DNA of 64,000 nt, taken from contig CM073562.1 of the NCBI GenBank assembly GCA_037074615.1, forward strand, positions 4,015,001 through 4,079,000, in the 5' to 3' direction. The stretch is from Leucaena leucocephala (Eukaryota; Streptophyta; Magnoliopsida; Fabales; Fabaceae). A program made the position numbers and the translations under genes. Under the pieces are notes generated by a model, which was given only the letters and a program-made list of their open reading frames with translations, was not told the DNA's origin and made no database searches. Shown here in pieces: positions 10,818 through 22,842 of this stretch. Numbering within the stretch: the first letter of the stretch is position 1; each line of letters starts with the position of its first letter.

Positions 10818-13800
10818 TCAGTTTTCAACAAGTTGTGGAGATTCTCGAGATTCAACAAACTTTCCTTGCTGCTTCTCGTACTGTTGTCTCAGTTCCTCTA
10901 AACGCTTGGACACCTGGAAATCATCAAAACTAGGATATATGAACATAGAACAAAATCTATAATGTATATTGAGTTGAAGATCCAAGCAAAGGGGAAAAGT
11001 TTAAATTTGCATGTCAATGAGTGCACAAAAAATAAAGCAGAAAAAGGAAGAGAACCTTGAAGGAATAGGCCAATGGTAATAATGTGTCAGGATCCATTGC
11101 ATCCTCAGGGAAATTACGCAAGGCATGTATCAGTTTCTCAAAAGGCAATTTTACCTGGCAATTGAAGCAAAGTATTAGCAGAAAAAATGCTGACTGTATT
11201 TGTAGTGAGCGAACAGAATTCATAAGGTTATATGACACTCACCAAGTCATCATGGCAATACTTTAGCAGGGCCAAGCCAACTTTGAAAACAATTACAACG
11301 CCCTGAAAGACAAAAATGTCATCATCACCATCACCATCGTCGTTTTCTTCTTCACATATATATATAGTACTGTTTTGATTTTAAATATAATAGCTCAATC
11401 CTTTTGAACTCATATATATTATTTTCCCCCAAACTAGTTTAACTAACTTATGAACTAATAAATAATTTAATGTTACACAGAGATATTTTAGAGAAATCGG
11501 GTTATATTTGTCATAAGTAATTTAACTAGATTCTTTAATCTATTAAAATTAATTAAAGTATATCTTGAAGGAATAATTATCAGAAACCAATGGTTCTATT
11601 AAAAGTAATCACTGCTAACCTCATTCAAAAAGACATCCCAGATTCTAAGAGCCAAATGGAATGGAAAGGAGTATGAAAACACAGTTATGAACCACTGGCT
11701 TGCATACATGCTAGGATTTATCATTTCGTTGGCAAAATGTTCTCCCAACTTTGGCAGGTGCTCCCTCACCAAGTGTTCAAACTGAAAGAGATACTGTTGT
11801 ACCAGAGGCAATCCTGCCTGCATTAAAAGGAAAACAACCACACGTAAAGAAAATTCATCTCATTGAAGAAGAGTACATTATAACAACAAACAATATGTAA
11901 TATAGCCAATAATTTCTGCAGATATTCGCATGATTAATGATTGGTGAATATGAGTTCATTGAACATAGTTACCAGATACAAGCCCTCCATTGGGGCATGA
12001 ACAGCTCCTTTCAGCAATGCCACCAACAGCCAAAATGCATCCTCCTCGCTCATATATAAAAGTAATAGACCAGCTAAGAACCCCATTCCCTGAATTTTTC
12101 AAAAGGTCAATCATATATTATTATGTTATGAGCAACAACCAAAAAAGTGATGAGATCATGAGTTGAACCTGAACATATCCCACGTTTCTGTCAAAGACTG
12201 AGTAAGCCTTTAGAACATTGTAGAGTGACCGCTGCCCAGGTCCATGCCTTTGTTGGAAGAACACGTGTGATGGGAAGGTACGAGAAATATCTCGAATAAT
12301 ATCTAGCTCAGAGGCTGATGTTTCATATATCACTAGTTGCTGTAAAGGACACAATATCTTGTAAATGCAAACTCAAGTGTTCACATGATTGTACAAAAAA
12401 AGGATAAATGCTTTGTATAAATTGATCACTAATAATTATTAAGCAATTATACTTGCAGAACTAATTAGTCATTTAGAAAATAATTTTTTCTCTTCCTATG
12501 ATATATAAGAATGTGAATTTTAAAAAATCCCTCAATCCTTTTATATAAGCCAATCTAAACAATTGACTTCAATTGTTATGATTGGCAGGAAACTGCACAA
12601 GCCCATTCTTTATTTATCAGGATCCAGAGCAAGGGTAGGTTAAAATTTTTATTTGTAGTGCCAGTTTCAACTTTCAAGATAGCACAAAAATGGGATTAAA
12701 CAGAGGCTTGCAGGCTGCAGGCTCAGAAACAAGTTAAAGATCTTAGTCACGTTGGAGAGCTGAATGCTTCAATTTCTTCAATGAACAAGTAAAAAGGCAG
12801 AAGTAGAAATAATATCCACATAACTGAAATAAATAACCTTGTTCATGCGCATTACACAAACTTGCACATAACAGCTACTCAGGGTTCTAACATCTCCAGG
12901 AACATTCATTTCCTTGTAAACATGAAGCAATGACAACTAAGCTATAGTCCTCCCTGCTAGCACATGCTTCTTTCTATATCTCCTCTTAATTCATATAGGA
13001 GAACTATGACTTTTTTAAGATTCAGTTTCTACTACAAGGTAGAAATTCCATCTCCAGTAGCCTACATAAGTCAAGTCCTCTGTTTGGACATTAATTCTCT
13101 CTCTCTCTACAAACCAACACCTCAAATCTCTATAAGCCACTTTTTCTAGATATGTATATACATGCAGATCAAATTCCAAAACATCAACCATTTTTTTGAC
13201 ATTGTTGGCAGCTACTTTATTTTAAATAATATCTACTCCTTTGTTCCAAAAGATGATTTATTTTTTTAATTTTTATTTTATTGCCTTTAAAATGAAAGTT
13301 AGACCCCAGAAATGGCCAACATTCAATGCAGCAATAACAGAGACCAAAAAAAAAAAAAAAAAGAAAAGAATGAAAAACCAAAAAGCCACAAAAAAACATA
13401 GGCAAAATCTCCTCAGTTTTTGAAATGAACTCAGAAAGCTCAACACTACGGTAAGTACTAATCATAGGAATATAGAATAAGATGTATGAGATTGTCTTAA
13501 TAAAGAAAAAGGATTACCTCGTAAACTCCAGGATTCATCAATAATAGGTCCCGACTTCCTGATATCAACTGCCAAACGAGGCCCCTTAAACAATCAGGAA
13601 TTCCTTTCCTTATACGCCTTTTGACAACATGAGGTTTTTTTCTTACATAATGCTTCCAGTCACTCCCACCAACCCCAATCATCTTCCTCCATTTTCTTAC
13701 CCTTCTTTCCTCCCTAACTCTGATGAAGATAGATAATAGTAAGGGTAAGGACATTATGTACACTTTAAATTTTATTTATTCTCTGAAAATGGAAAAAGCT

Positions 13801-13959
13801 TGTAGGGACAAAATACCTCTCATACTCATTTGCTGACCTACTCTTAACTAAACCGTCAGAAGAGGTGTTAGCATCCTGTTTTACAAACCCAAATCTGTCC
13901 ACTGCTCTTGGTGAAGGAACTGGACCTGGTTCATGATCATCTACTCTTTTCTTTTCCAT
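10818..13959 (-). CDS. TBC-domain Rab GTPase-activating protein (PAM1-like)
   Basis: Eight minus-strand exons join in frame to 361 residues: 13959-13817, 13719-13518, 12339-12169, 12089-11973, 11817-11620, 11302-11243, 11154-11056, 10913-10818. All introns are GT..AG. The N-terminus carries EPGPVPSPRAVDRFGFVK, as I recall for the Arabidopsis PAM1-type TBC proteins. The TBC core follows: GIPDCLRGLVWQLISG (about residues 87-102), the arginine-finger motif IIRDISRTFPSH, and the glutamine-finger motif GYVQGMGFLAG across the exon 3/4 junction. Both catalytic fingers are present, so an active GAP that speeds GTP hydrolysis by Rab proteins in vesicle traffic is likely. The C-terminus is a short charged coiled-coil-like tail (SKRLEELRQQYEKQQGK). 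A non-coding 5' exon appears to lie at about 14791-14930, with donor GG|GTAAGC (GT at 14790-14789, minus strand). Confidence 0.92.
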
Positions 13960-14790
13960 TTAATAACCAAAAGCTAGCTCTTGGAAATCACAAGACGACA
14001 GACTAGCATGCTTAATTAATCGTTATGATAAGGAAAACCTGACACGAAAGATATAAAGAAAATGAAATCATCTATAGTCATACTTTTACAATAATTATTG
14101 AGAAACAAAAAAAGAAATTTGACAAGCAAAGATATACATTGATGATGATTCAGTAACAACCTTCAAGTAGCTATTGAACAAGGGATGAAGCAATTTCATT
14201 TATGCAGAAAGAAAAATACGTGCAATGAGAAGACTAGTTAATTATTTGAGCCAAGCAACTAATAGTGACTTTCCTCAGTCAATCAACAATGCAAGCACGC
14301 CAGCGATGGTAAAAATAATAATAAGCATAGTGGATCCCACGCATTTGTATGGAACCTGAGATGAGCTATAATGTTAATAGTGCGGCTTCCTATACTTAAT
14401 AGTTAATACATTTTCTTTTGAGGAGGATGACGACGACGACGAGGACAATTCCTGATCTAGATCATCATTTCTGTGCAATGTGACCAACTCTCAAGCATTT
14501 TGTTCCAATATGAAATTTTTCATATTCCAGAAAAGGGGAAGTAAAAAACTGGCAACCAAATTTTCAATCTTTCTCAATAATTTGTCTTGCTTGAGTACTA
14601 ATATAACAGCTTTAAACTTTTATGATGGAAATGGGATTGCTCATAAATCATGCCTGGATCAGTTTCATTTATAATTTTAACACCCACGGCTGCAATAGTG
14701 AAATTGTCCGTCGAAATCAACAACTAGGAGATAAAACCTAACAACAAGAAGAATACAAGTCCATGAAGTGAATGTAGAGTTAGGGCTTAC

Positions 14791-14930
14791 CCGATTGCAA
14801 TTGCAGGAATCGCTGATTCGGTGGATGCCCTTGTCATAGAAATTTCAAGCAGAAGACGTTGATTCTGCTGATATTCAGCGACATTAACAAAGCCTTCAAT
14901 GGAAGAGAGAAGCCGCGGATGGCCGGCTAA
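14791..14930 (-). other. Probable 5' UTR exon of the TBC gene
   Basis: On the minus strand this stretch is less AT-rich than its surroundings and ends at a good donor, GG|GTAAGC. An intron of about 0.8 kb would then reach the coding start at 13959. The exact transcription start and the acceptor were not determined. Confidence 0.4.
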
Positions 14931-14989
14931 AACCTCAATTTGGGGCTATTCGAATGGATTTTTTATCTCACTTCGATTCTTTTTCCGTG

Positions 14990-17100
14990 CAACAATTTTT
15001 TTTTTTTCAGTTCATACATAAATCTAAATTTAATTATTCTGTTATTATGGTAGTTTTAATTGATTTCAAGGAAAAAAAATATAAACTTTCTATCGGGTTC
15101 AAAAACTAAAATCTTTCTATCGAACAGATCTCAAAAGCCAACCAAATTGCAGTTTGTTTTTCGTTAAGCAGGGTGAAAACTGAAATGTCGTGTTTGAGGA
15201 TGGATTCTGTTTTAATATGTTTTTTTTTTTAATTCAGACCAAATTTTTTCCGTATTTAATTTAATTAAATGTTTTGATTTTATAAAATACTTCTTGGGTC
15301 AATTTTTAGAATATTCATATAATTTGTATTAAAACGATTAATGTAAACTAAAACACTCCATTTAATTTGTATTTGTAATGATATGATATGCCTTGTTAGA
15401 TAATAAGCAAATAGCAGTCATCCTTTTCTTTTTCTTTTTCTTTTTAATTTATACGCAAGTTTTATGAATATTTTGTTTAATCTAAGTTGTTGTATAATTA
15501 CTATATTTTTATGGAAGAAAATTTTTAAGCTTTTTTCATTAAAAATTACTATTACTAATTTATTTAAACAGTCAATTTTGGCAAACTTTACCATATTTAA
15601 TTGAACTTTTAAAAATAATTTTAATTTTTAAAAAACTTATAATTATTTTAAAAATTTATTTTTTGTAACTTATAAAAATAATTTGATAAAATTTTAAAGT
15701 AACTTATTTTGAAAAAATTTAAAACCCCAAATATTCTTCAATTAACACCAAATATTTAAAACCCCAAGTATCCCAGCGCGCTGCACTGTATCATCAACCC
15801 CTTTTATAACACCCCATAATACTATATATGTAGTTATATGTACCTAATTAAAAACACTTGGATACACTTTGAGGAGATACAGTTGATTCTTCACCACCCT
15901 TGCTGCATTATTCAACATCTATTTGTCATTTCCGTTGCCTAATATAGGTTATGTTATAGCTACTCGCATAGGTTAAATATTTTTATACAATTTTTTTTAA
16001 AGGAGTTAGACCTATCTATTATATAAATATTTCATTCTTTTTAGATAATACTAATATTAGCCAGAATAAGCCATCTATTACTTTCAGGTATAAACCTAAT
16101 TACTCAGAAATTATGATGTCTTTCCAAATATTACGACTAAAATTATAACAAAGTGATATTTTTTAAGAATTAAACATATTCTAAATAATCGTATATTAAA
16201 GTACTTCTTTTATCCTTACCATTTGGAGGTAATTTTATACCCTTAATATAAATCACCAACTCCCTTATTAATAGCTGTTTTTCAGTTTTGTCCTTGTTAT
16301 TAATTGATGTCCAGTGGTCTTTTAATTAGCTCCTCGAAGAATGCCTACTCAATTAAACATTGTGACTGAACCTTTTCATTCCCTTTCCTTTGACTATTCC
16401 TAAAATCTGTTTACCTTATTTCTCTCTCTCTTCTCTTCTCATTTCTTTATGTGTTTCTCTATGTCTTTCCATGAACTTTTTATTTCTCCATCGTCTTTCT
16501 CAGTTTCTTTATCCTTTTCATGATCTTGAATGAAGTCTATTTAAACTTGACCCTCTCGCCCACTTTAAAAATTTCCTTCACCCGCCATTGATCTTTTAAG
16601 ATTTTTTTTCACAGAAGAAGGGGACAGAACAGTAGTCTATGAAAGAAAGAGGAGGTTGAGTTGGAAAAAACATTGCGTGTCTTTTGCATTTGTACTTCTT
16701 TTTTCTACAAAATTCTTATAATTTTTTGAAAATGACATTTTTAGATATTTATAGTATAGGACTTTAGTCATTAATTTATAGGATCGACCTATACTTAGTA
16801 CTTACGCTATCGGATTCTCATGAAAAGCATGATCCGTTTGAACATTAATTTCATGATGACTTTCGTAACTTTTTAAAACTATGATCGGATATTTTCTTAT
16901 GGCAATTTTGATTTGTAAACTCGTAAAACTTTAACAGTTTAAATTTATTTATTTCTCGACAATATTATAGCAATAGTTTCATAAAATATTAATTAATTTT
17001 GAACCATTTATTTATTTTTACTTAAGAGTAGATAAGTAATTTTATCTAATGAGTAGCCTGAGTATTGAATGTATGTTTGGAGTGCCGTTTAATTTGCCGT
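14990..17100. other. AT-rich intergenic DNA with a worn dispersed repeat
   Basis: No gene recognised. The part 15970-16200 resembles 60950-61200: matched landmarks are the TATACAATTTTT-type start, GATAATACTAATATTAGCCAGAATAAGCC, then ACGACTAAAATTATAACAAA and TTAAACATATTCTAAATAA. It is the same family as the repeat at 2628-3175, in the opposite orientation to that copy. A pyrimidine-rich tract lies at 16411-16540. Confidence 0.5.
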
Positions 17101-17199
17101 GCAAATTCAATTAAGGCCTTGAAAGGAGCTAGCTAAAGATCCTTTAAATATAAAATTAAACAAGAAAATGAAAAAGTTCTCATACAAAATAAATAAAAT

Positions 17200-17900
17200 A
17201 TCTCTTTTCAATGAAGTAATCATTCTGTAATTTACTGAGCACGATAGAATAACTTTCCCACACCTTTTTTCTTTTTCCAAAGAATTTTTCTGCATATATC
17301 ATTTGAAGGAACCCCACAAACACAAGTTTTTCAAAAGCAAGAGAATTCCTGGAAGCTCTCGCCTTACCAACGAGCCGACGTGCCCCACTAAAAACTATGC
17401 TGACCACGTTCAATCAAGCTTAAAGAAGATATGATGTTGACTGAGAGAAAAAAGAGGAGCAAAAAATTTAGCTTGTTATTAATCCATCACTTTCTAATTT
17501 GCCTTTCTATCTGCTGAGTTGTTTCTCTTGATTTTCGACGTATAGAACATGGTAAATGAATTTTTAAAGAACTCTTTTTCCAAATAATTTTTCCTCATGT
17601 ACCATTAGAAGCAACCCCACAAACAAAATTTCTGAGAACTTAATAAGAAGATATGTAGTTTACGGAAATAAAAAAGGAGCAAAAAATTTAGAATATTAAT
17701 CTCCTTCTCAATTTCTCTTCCTTTCTGTGGGTTTCTTTCTCTTGATTTTCGACGACAAACATGACCAATGGAATTTCCAAATTATTAGAAGGAACCCGTA
17801 AACACATATTTTTTCAAAAACAAGAGAAAAAATATGATGAAACTCTCTTCCATGTCAAGAGATGTCCATGGAAGCCAAACTTGGGACCGTTTTCATGTTG
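17200..17900. repeat. Degenerate tandem units with a CCCCACAAACA core
   Basis: Three diverged units start near 17262, 17566 and 17775. Each has TTTTTCCAA(A), then a GAAGGAACCCCACAAACA-like core, then TTTTCAAAA and an AAGAGA tract. The spacer AGGAGCAAAAAATTTAG followed by CTCTTGATTTTCGACG occurs twice (near 17453 and 17675). The same core occurs in the larger repeats at 18475 and 21420. No coding content is evident. Confidence 0.55.
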
Positions 17901-18474
17901 TTAGTAATTATCACTTTCTAATTTTACCCTTTCTTCTTTAATTACAGAAAGAGGCCAGAGGCCAGAGAAAATACACATTTTTTAGTGGTAAAGTTGAAAA
18001 GTATTTTCAATTTAAAACATATTTAATGAATTAACCGCTTGCTTCTTCATTTTTTTCGCGAGGTTGCTGAAAGTAATGGAGCATACTACACCAAATATAT
18101 ATATATATATATATATACACGTATATATGTATATGTATGAAGTGTTATCTTTCCTACACCAAGCAAGCAAGCAACCGTGTATTCTAGCTTGTTGCTTATG
18201 AAGAGTGAGGTTTACGTAGTTAGGAACTTTGACTTCATTTTTTAACCGCTAAATTATAAGGGGAGAGAGAAGAAGGTTCATATATAATAATAAGCAATAT
18301 AACATGTTTGTGTGGCCATCTTTGCACTGATGAGAGATTGATTTGATTTTTGTTTTCTCTGAATCCGAAAGCAATATGATTAATGGAAGGCGTACGTGTT
18401 TCTGCGAAGAGATCTGTGCATGTTCATGCATGCATGATATATATAAATATATCAGGTAAGAATCTATGGCTGTG

Positions 18475-18862
18475 TATTACTTCCATTTTCTTTCCCTTTA
18501 CTATGTTGATTAATTTAATCTATAGCATTCCTGTATCTGTTCACTAACTATTCACATAATACCAAAATAGTCCTCAGAATTATATTTGATCTGAGAAGTC
18601 ATCACTTTGAAAGCTCAGCCAAATTAAAAGCAACCCCACAAACAGACTTTCTTCGAAGCAAATTAAAGCAGATGATGATATAAAATATTTATATATTCCT
18701 TCCTGAGTACGGCAAAAAATTTGCAATTAATTAGCAGCAACGACCCAGGAAGAAGATAATGTTATTTAAATTAATTAAGACCCAATTAATTAAAAATATA
18801 TGTTAATTTTCCAACTTTGTCTGTTTCTCTATATGTTCTGATATACAAACGGAACATCACAC
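18475..18862 (+). repeat. Direct repeat, copy 1 (pair with 21420-21812)
   Basis: About 390 bp highly similar to 21420-21812. Both begin ATTACTTCCATTTTCTTTCC, contain ATTCACATAATACCAAAATAG and CCCCACAAACAG, and continue through CCTTCCTGAGTACGGCAAAA to CCAACTTTGTCTG. Non-coding. Confidence 0.85.
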
Positions 18863-19315
18863 CTAGTTTAAAAAATGATAATATCCAGATATGACGAGTC
18901 AGTCTTTTAATATAAATTACTTTTTTATCAATAAAACTATTTAAAGAGAAAAAAACAAGTTTAAATTTTAAAAAATATATTTATTAGTAGAGATGAAAGC
19001 TATTATTGTTGTAAATCTCGAAAAAAAAGTAAGAGATACTCTTTATTAAATAAAAAAATTGATTTAATCTGTATCAAAACCTAACGCTTCACTTTTGAGT
19101 ATGATACTGTATATAAGTATGGATCGTAATTAGAATGTATTTAAAATTTTATAACTATGTTTTATTAGAAAAGATAAAATCTCTGGATTAGACTAAAGAA
19201 GTGCCCTGACCAATGGGAAATCATCGTTTCATTATAAAAGCAGTTAGCCACCTTACTATGCCTTCGTCTTTTCATCAAGTAAGGCACGGACAGTAGTAGC
19301 TCTCCCTTTCCTGAA

Positions 19316-19555
19316 ATGATGGGGCTAATAGACGTTCTTCTGCTCCTCTCAGCTTTCCTCTTCCTCCGTTACTGGTGGCGCCGCTTGTCCACCACCGGCA
19401 GTGGCCCTAAAAACCTCCCGCTGGAATATATGATCTTCTTCTGTACTTTGTTTTTTCGTCACACATTAAAAATTAACGATAATTATTGTTGTATTGTGAC
19501 GTTGTTAGTGAGTAATTATAAAGTATGTGTGTGTTCTCCAATCTCTCGAACATAA
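19316..19555 (+). pseudogene. Short ORF with membrane-anchor start, possible cytochrome P450 remnant
   Basis: The frame opens with a hydrophobic segment (residues 5-17, DVLLLLSAFLFLR), then a basic cluster RYWWRR and GPKNLP. That is the layout of a microsomal cytochrome P450 N-terminus: anchor, basic stop-transfer, Pro-rich hinge. Similarity ends at about residue 38 and the rest (ending after 79 codons) looks random. A TATA-like TTATAAAA lies about 85 bp upstream. No further P450 motifs (ExxR, FxxGxRxCxG) were found downstream, so if it is a P450 it is only a fragment; assignment is tentative. Confidence 0.3.
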
Positions 19556-19559
19556 ATTT

Positions 19560-21419
19560 GGCAAAAACCTTCATTCCATATTGTGACGGAGGAATCAAGA
19601 GCCAACCTAACACTACTTTTTGACTGGGCAGGTAATCAGTTCATAGCGCATTCATGATGACTGCAAAGTTCGAGACTCTTATTGGATATTTGGATATTGA
19701 AGAGTTAGTTAGAGTTAATTTTCTGCTACTTCTTTTTTTGTTAAAAGAGAAATCCAAAATATTATGCGATTTGATGAATTTTACTAGTTAAACAAGCTTA
19801 ATTTACTTTTGATTCATTCATACATTTATCATTTACTAAATTTTTTTATAACATATAGCTGCAAGCTAGCTAGGCGACAGCCATGTAATTTCTCCTTTTC
19901 TTGTTCTCAATGGAAAAAGTGATTATTTTTTCTTTTTGATAAAAAGACAAGTAATTCTTTTATTTGACGAAATGGAACAAGAAATTCAGAGGAGACAGAC
20001 AGAGCCAATGAACGACGATCCTAGGAAGTGGGATGCCCACAGATCGGAGGGCTCTATAAATGTGGGTCAGTGTCTCTACGTGTTTAGGGTTTAATACAAA
20101 TGAAACGTAGCTTCAATACTAAAAAGGATAGTGTTTGAAATTTTGAATACTACTCCTGATTTAAATCATTGAATATTAATTTTCAACTCGTGATTTTTCT
20201 AAATTAATCATATATATAATCAAGTAAATTAATATAATAAAGATAAGTATATGGATTAGTAGGAGTGTTGATTTTAATCTTAAATACAATATTTTACTTT
20301 ATTTTATATAATATTTATTATTTTTTTAAAATTAATTTATATAACATATAGGTTGATGTATAATCTAATTATATATATGAATAGATTAGAGGGATAAGTT
20401 ATATTTATTATAATTAATTAATTTATTTAATTTTATTATATTAATTAGGTTTTATATCAAGTATGGGGTGGGGGTATCAACCAATTAATGGCAATGAATA
20501 TGTTGGTGGACTGCCTGGAAATTATTTCTCCTTTAAGTGAGAACAAACAGCAGCTATGGTGGATTTTAATTGGCGGTAGGTATTTGGAAGTGATAAGAAA
20601 GTGTGGAGCATTAATAATGGGGTGGGAATAAAATAGAACAATAATTCATCCATGGAGTAGATGGACGTAGTTATTTCTCCCCTCTCAGTAAATGGGTGGT
20701 CCCATCACAGTGTTCATATTTAAAAAAAAAAAAATAATTGAGCCTACGTTAGATGTATAGTTGACCTTTGATATCTACCTCCTCACGCCAACGAATGGAG
20801 AACAAACAAAACTTGATAAGTTGTCATATGAAAAAAACTTTAATAATTACAAATAACATTTCTTATTCCTTTTTATGAATGAGGTTCTCAACCTTATTTA
20901 AGGTATCTATTAAGGTCTTTCCCTCTGTCCGATATTGTTAGTAAATTAATTTTTCTTGTTATAGTGAAGTCAAGTAATGATTTTTACTCGAATCAAATTT
21001 AATCACCGGAAAGAGAGGTAGAGAACCGGAAGGCGAGTTTGCTTAAGAAAGGGATGAGCAAAGCCATGTCAACGAGGAAAACCTTCACTGCGATGAAGAA
21101 AAGCTTCAGTTGCGACGGTCAAGCTAACTCATAGTGGGGCATGGAGTTCAAATACCTATACCCATGATGACAATGACGGTGACGGTGAAGAGCTTCAACG
21201 GATTTCGCTTCGAATGAGAATAGATCGACTGGAGATGGAACGAGATATTAGGGTTGATTTGTTGACCGAGAGTTAGCCTCCAGCGCGTATATTAAAAAGG
21301 GCAAGATAGTAATTATACAATTAGAATGTATTACTATTAGGTCCCTTGGGATTTCTTATTTATTTGATGATTTTAAAGGGTAGTGACCCTACAGTAATTT
21401 AATTACTTCCATGAACGGT
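19560..21419. other. Intergenic DNA between the two direct repeats
   Basis: No gene recognised. The stretch 21000-21290 is visibly richer in G and C than its surroundings and has a short frame from 21054 that stops after about 26 codons; no family recognised on either strand. The rest is AT-rich. Confidence 0.4.
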
Positions 21420-21812
21420 TTATTACTTCCATTTTCTTTCCCTTTCCTGTGTTGATTAATTTAGTCTATGGCATTCCTGTATCTGTTCACTAATTATTCA
21501 CATAATACCAAAATAGTCCTCAGAATTATATTTGATATGAAAAGTCATCCCTTTCAAAGCTCCCGCCAAATTAAAAGCAGCCCCACAAACAGGCTTTCTT
21601 CGAAGTAAAGCAGACGATATAAAATATTTATATACTCCTTCCTGAGTACGGCAAAAGATTGACATTACTTGGCAGCAACGACGCTGGAAGAAAATAATGT
21701 CATTTAAATTAATTAAGACTCAGTTAATTAAAAATATATGTCAAGCTTCCAACTTTGTCTGTCTCTCAATATGTTTGTTTTGCATTTTCTGATATAAAAG
21801 CTGAGCATCATT
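21420..21812 (+). repeat. Direct repeat, copy 2 (pair with 18475-18862)
   Basis: Same order of landmarks as copy 1, offset by about 2945 bp. It lies about 1 kb upstream of the CNL resistance gene, so it may be part of that gene's upstream region, and copy 1 may mark the upstream region of a lost relative. Confidence 0.85.
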
Positions 21813-21977
21813 AGTTAACTTCTTCTAACCTGCCTTTGGTTCTCCTATGTTGTTGTTGCAATCAGTTTGAGGCGTTTCTTTCTGGCTTTCTCCTGTGGTC
21901 GTGTGTCCCCCAGATCTTCACAGTACATACAGTAAGCTTTTACGAACGCTTCTGTGAATTCAAGTTTGCTATCTATT

Positions 21978-22002
21978 ATATATATATATATATATATATA
22001 TG
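21978..22002. repeat. (TA)n microsatellite
   Basis: Uninterrupted alternating TA of about 12 units. Similar tracts of 8 or more units are seen near 8393-8413, 18093-18116, 52532-52567, 58908-58930, 59072-59093 and 63845-63866. Confidence 0.9.
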
Positions 22003-22842
22003 CGCTAAAATCTATTATATATGAACCTAAAATCATGATTATCTTAAAGGTTACCAAACATCCTATATATATCAAAATCAACTATGAAATTGAAAAGCAT
22101 ATAATAATAATAATTTGAGATAACTATAGGTTTGAGTTCATTAGTTGTTGATTTATTTTTCTAATCTTTAGTTGTTCTTTTCAAGAGGCTTGCTTTGTCA
22201 AGAGGCTTGCTTTGTGCATGCCTCTTTTGGACAAAGCTATTCTTAAGGCTAGACCATTATAAATCGAGTCAATTATCAGTTAGTTTAGTTCATCAAGGGA
22301 ATAATCCCCTTTTAAACTTATATTCTGTTCTTTAAAGAAGTAAAGCTGCTTATCATCTCAACCAATAGTTTATTAATAAATTTATATTACTTTTTAATAT
22401 GATGATCAAAAGAGGAACAACCTTATGGTTTGCAATGGGGCGATAACTGTTTTTCCATCTTGCTTGAGGAGGCAATCGATTAAAAATAAGATAATTAAAG
22501 ATAATCTCTTACGATATATGATAGATATTTAGATAAAAAAATTAATGCTTTAAATAAAAAATGTTATATTATGAAACATGTACTAAGGACGTAGTAAATA
22601 ATGATGACCTATGATAACCTCCTTCCTTCCTTGAGCACATTGTAACTTTCTTACTAATTAATAAGGATGATTATTACTTTTCACCTTGCAATGAATATGG
22701 AAATTGGCTTGTTATTAACCTTAGTCCACAGGAAACGAAAACTTAATAAATTGCTTGAAACCTTATAATACTTAGAATTGATTTTGCTAACTTTTTTTCT
22801 TAATATAGTAATTAACAATCATACGTTCAAGCTAAAGCAAAA

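Noticed and set aside
21054..21134. Short basic frame MSKAMSTRKTF in a GC-richer island
   Set aside because: Stops after about 26 codons, no continuation by splicing seen, no family recognised on either strand.
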